Shown here piece after piece: positions 6,165-7,653 of a DNA stretch of 7,653 bases (positions are counted from its first letter, which is position 1; each line of letters opens with the position of its first letter). Origin of the DNA: a bacterium (GTDB lineage Bacteria; Ratteibacteria; UBA8468); NCBI GenBank assembly GCA_030672255.1, contig DAOVGU010000059.1:1-7653 (forward strand), given 5' to 3'. The position numbers were made by a program, and so were the translations under genes. The notes under the pieces were generated by a model. That model was not told the origin of the DNA, searched no databases, and worked only from the letters and a program-made list of their open reading frames with translations.

Positions 6165-7653
6165 ATGAGCGCAATAGCCGGTATCTATAATTTGGATGAA
6201 AAACCAGTAGAGAAAAGGGTACTGCAGAAAATGGCTGAGGTGATGAAACATCGAGGTCCTGATGATGAAGGTTATTATCTCAATAAAAATATTGGTTTAT
6301 CTCACCGAAGGCTCTCTATCATCGATTTATCCTCTGCAGGGCATCAGCCAATGGCAAACGAAGAGAAAAATATCTGGATTATCCATAATGGAGAGATATA
6401 TAATTATTTAGAGTTAAGAAAGGATTTACTAAAGAAAGGCTATAGATTTAAAAGTAATACCGATACCGAGGTTATCCTTCACTCTTACGAGGAATGGGGA
6501 GAGAATTGCCTGCAGAAATTTAACGGGATGTGGGCATTTGCTATCTGGGATGAAAGAAAAAATAGACTTTTCTGTGCCCGAGATAGATTTGGAATAAAAC
6601 CTTTTTATTATTATTTTGATGGGAGGAGATTTATCTTTTCCTCTGAGATTAAAGGTATTTTAGAGACCGATATCAGAAGAGAGGCAAATAACCAGGCTGT
6701 TTATGATTACCTGGCTAATGGTTATATTGAACATACAGAAGAAACTTTCTTTTCTGGGGTCAAACAGCTTTTAGCAAGCCATTATTTAATCATAAAAAAT
6801 AAAGATTTAAGGATTAAAAAATATTGGGAGCTAAATAACAATCTTGGGCGTTATAAATGTCGCCCCTACAAAAGACCTGAAGAATATGCGGAAAGATTTA
6901 GAGAACTCTTTGTTGATTCAGTTCGCTTAAGGTTGAAGGCAGATGCTCCAGTAGGGGCATTCCTATCCGGAGGACTGGACTCCTCTTCTATTGTCTGTGT
7001 TGCTAATAATCTTTTGCAGCAGGGTTTTGGTCCATCTCTAGGAAACAGACAGCAAAGTTTCAGTGCCGTATATGAAGAAGAAAAATATGATGAGAGAAAG
7101 TTTATTGATGAAGTTGTTAAAAAAACTAATATCGAATCTCACTATACTATTCCAACAGCGGAAGGACTTTTAGAAAACCTGGATAATCTTCTCTGGCATC
7201 AGGAGGAACCATTTGGCTCTACCTCTATCTATGCCCAGTGGCAGGTCTTTAAAATTGCCAAAGAGAATAATATCAAGGTAATACTTGATGGACAGGGAGG
7301 GGATGAGATCTTAGGTGGATACTACTCATACTATCTCCATTACTTCCTTGATCTATTGAAAGAATTTAAACTTATCCCATTCTTCTGGGCACTGATGCTT
7401 CACTGTCGTAATCACTCTATCTCTCTTCTCCCTACACTTGCCCATGTAGCTGGGTTTGCTTTACCCAATTTCATTAAGTTAAGAGCGAAAAAGGTTATCG
7501 GAAGAGGGACAATATGGTCAGATTGGCTGAATAAGGATTTTGTTCAGAGGTATCATTATTCTTTTTCTCCGCCCATAAAATATACAACCTATTCAGAAAA
7601 TATTTTCTATCAATCTTTATTTTATAATTATCTACCCGCCTTGCTTCACTATG
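6165..7653 (+). CDS. asnB: Asparagine-synthetase-like amidotransferase, N-terminal Cys replaced by Ser (3' partial)
   Basis: The frame runs uninterrupted from ATG 6165 to the right edge: 496 residues visible, C-terminus missing. The family moves ammonia from glutamine to an ATP-activated carboxylate, usually aspartate. The N-terminal Ntn glutaminase domain keeps RGPDDEG (30-36), HRRLSIIDLS (47-56), HNGEIYNY (74-81), SNTDTEV (97-103) and ARDRFGIKP (138-146). However, it starts MSAIAGIY where the family has MCGIAG, so the nucleophilic Cys2 is Ser. The synthetase domain has the ATP loop SGGLDSS (268-274) and DGQGGDE (375-381), where E. coli-type AsnB has GEGSDE. Glutaminase activity is therefore probably lost or altered, with free ammonia or another donor used. 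Similar Ser-starting homologues exist in my memory. A repeat-derived peptide appears to be inserted at about 227-236. Beside a sugar dehydrogenase, uronic-acid amidation is as likely as asparagine synthesis, so the symbol denotes family only. The ribosome site is weak; the start lies 3 bases after the GT4 stop. Confidence 0.87.
   Translation, partial: MSAIAGIYNLDEKPVEKRVLQKMAEVMKHRGPDDEGYYLNKNIGLSHRRLSIIDLSSAGHQPMANEEKNIWIIHNGEIYNYLELRKDLLKKGYRFKSNTDTEVILHSYEEWGENCLQKFNGMWAFAIWDERKNRLFCARDRFGIKPFYYYFDGRRFIFSSEIKGILETDIRREANNQAVYDYLANGYIEHTEETFFSGVKQLLASHYLIIKNKDLRIKKYWELNNNLGRYKCRPYKRPEEYAERFRELFVDSVRLRLKADAPVGAFLSGGLDSSSIVCVANNLLQQGFGPSLGNRQQSFSAVYEEEKYDERKFIDEVVKKTNIESHYTIPTAEGLLENLDNLLWHQEEPFGSTSIYAQWQVFKIAKENNIKVILDGQGGDEILGGYYSYYLHYFLDLLKEFKLIPFFWALMLHCRNHSISLLPTLAHVAGFALPNFIKLRAKKVIGRGTIWSDWLNKDFVQRYHYSFSPPIKYTTYSENIFYQSLFYNYLPALLHY
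6843..6872 (+). repeat. Palindromic REP-like element translated inside the amidotransferase gene
   Basis: GGGCG (6846-6850) and CGCCC (6861-6865) form an inverted repeat around a ten-base AT-rich loop and are followed by CTACAAAA. On the reverse strand it reads GTAGGGGCGACATTTAT then ACGCCC, which closely resembles dispersed short palindromes of the type TGTAGGGGCGACA...CGCCC that I remember from many environmental bacterial genomes. It is read in frame as LGRYKCRPYK (residues 227-236), in the linker between the glutaminase and synthetase domains, where extra residues can be tolerated. Only one copy is visible here, so its repeat nature rests on recall. Confidence 0.5.

Overview
The window is a tightly packed, single-strand block of seven genes, all on the + strand. 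It looks like the interior of a surface-polysaccharide (O-antigen, capsule or exopolysaccharide) locus of a bacterium. Base composition is moderately AT-rich and shifts along the block. No phylogenetic marker gene is present, so I do not name a taxon. A short G/C palindrome inside the last gene resembles dispersed repeats I remember from uncultivated and environmental bacterial genomes, which is only a weak hint of origin.

Layout, left to right: (1) a class I SAM-dependent methyltransferase with a DUF268-like motif (27-704, possibly extending upstream); (2) an isochorismatase-family cysteine hydrolase behind an N-terminal membrane helix (705-1454); (3) a GT-A-like putative glycosyltransferase, best start 1529 (1529-2431), preceded by a short G/C-rich stretch of unknown nature; (4) a UDP-glucose/GDP-mannose dehydrogenase-family enzyme (2421-3746); (5) a radical SAM enzyme with a second, C-terminal set of cysteines (3761-4930); (6) a GT-B glycosyltransferase of family GT4 type (4938-6161); (7) an asparagine-synthetase-like amidotransferase, cut by the right edge (6165 to beyond 7653). 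Gaps between stop and next start are 0, 74, -11, 14, 7 and 3 bases, which fits one polycistronic message. No internal promoter or terminator is convincing, and no non-coding stretch exceeds 300 bases.

How they may work together (inference): the dehydrogenase oxidises a nucleotide sugar to a uronic acid. The two glycosyltransferases assemble sugars on a lipid carrier. The methyltransferase, radical SAM enzyme and amidotransferase-like protein decorate sugars. A dehydrogenase next to an AsnB-like enzyme suggests amidation of a uronic acid to a uronamide, as proposed for WbpS-type enzymes of Pseudomonas O-antigen loci. The membrane-anchored cysteine hydrolase would act outside the cytoplasm on an unknown substrate.

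Most unusual points: the last gene lacks the N-terminal Cys nucleophile of its glutaminase domain (it begins Met-Ser-Ala instead of Met-Cys-Gly) while keeping the other glutaminase motifs and the ATP-binding loop. The same gene carries what looks like a palindromic repeat translated in frame. The radical SAM protein has extra cysteines that could hold an auxiliary cluster.
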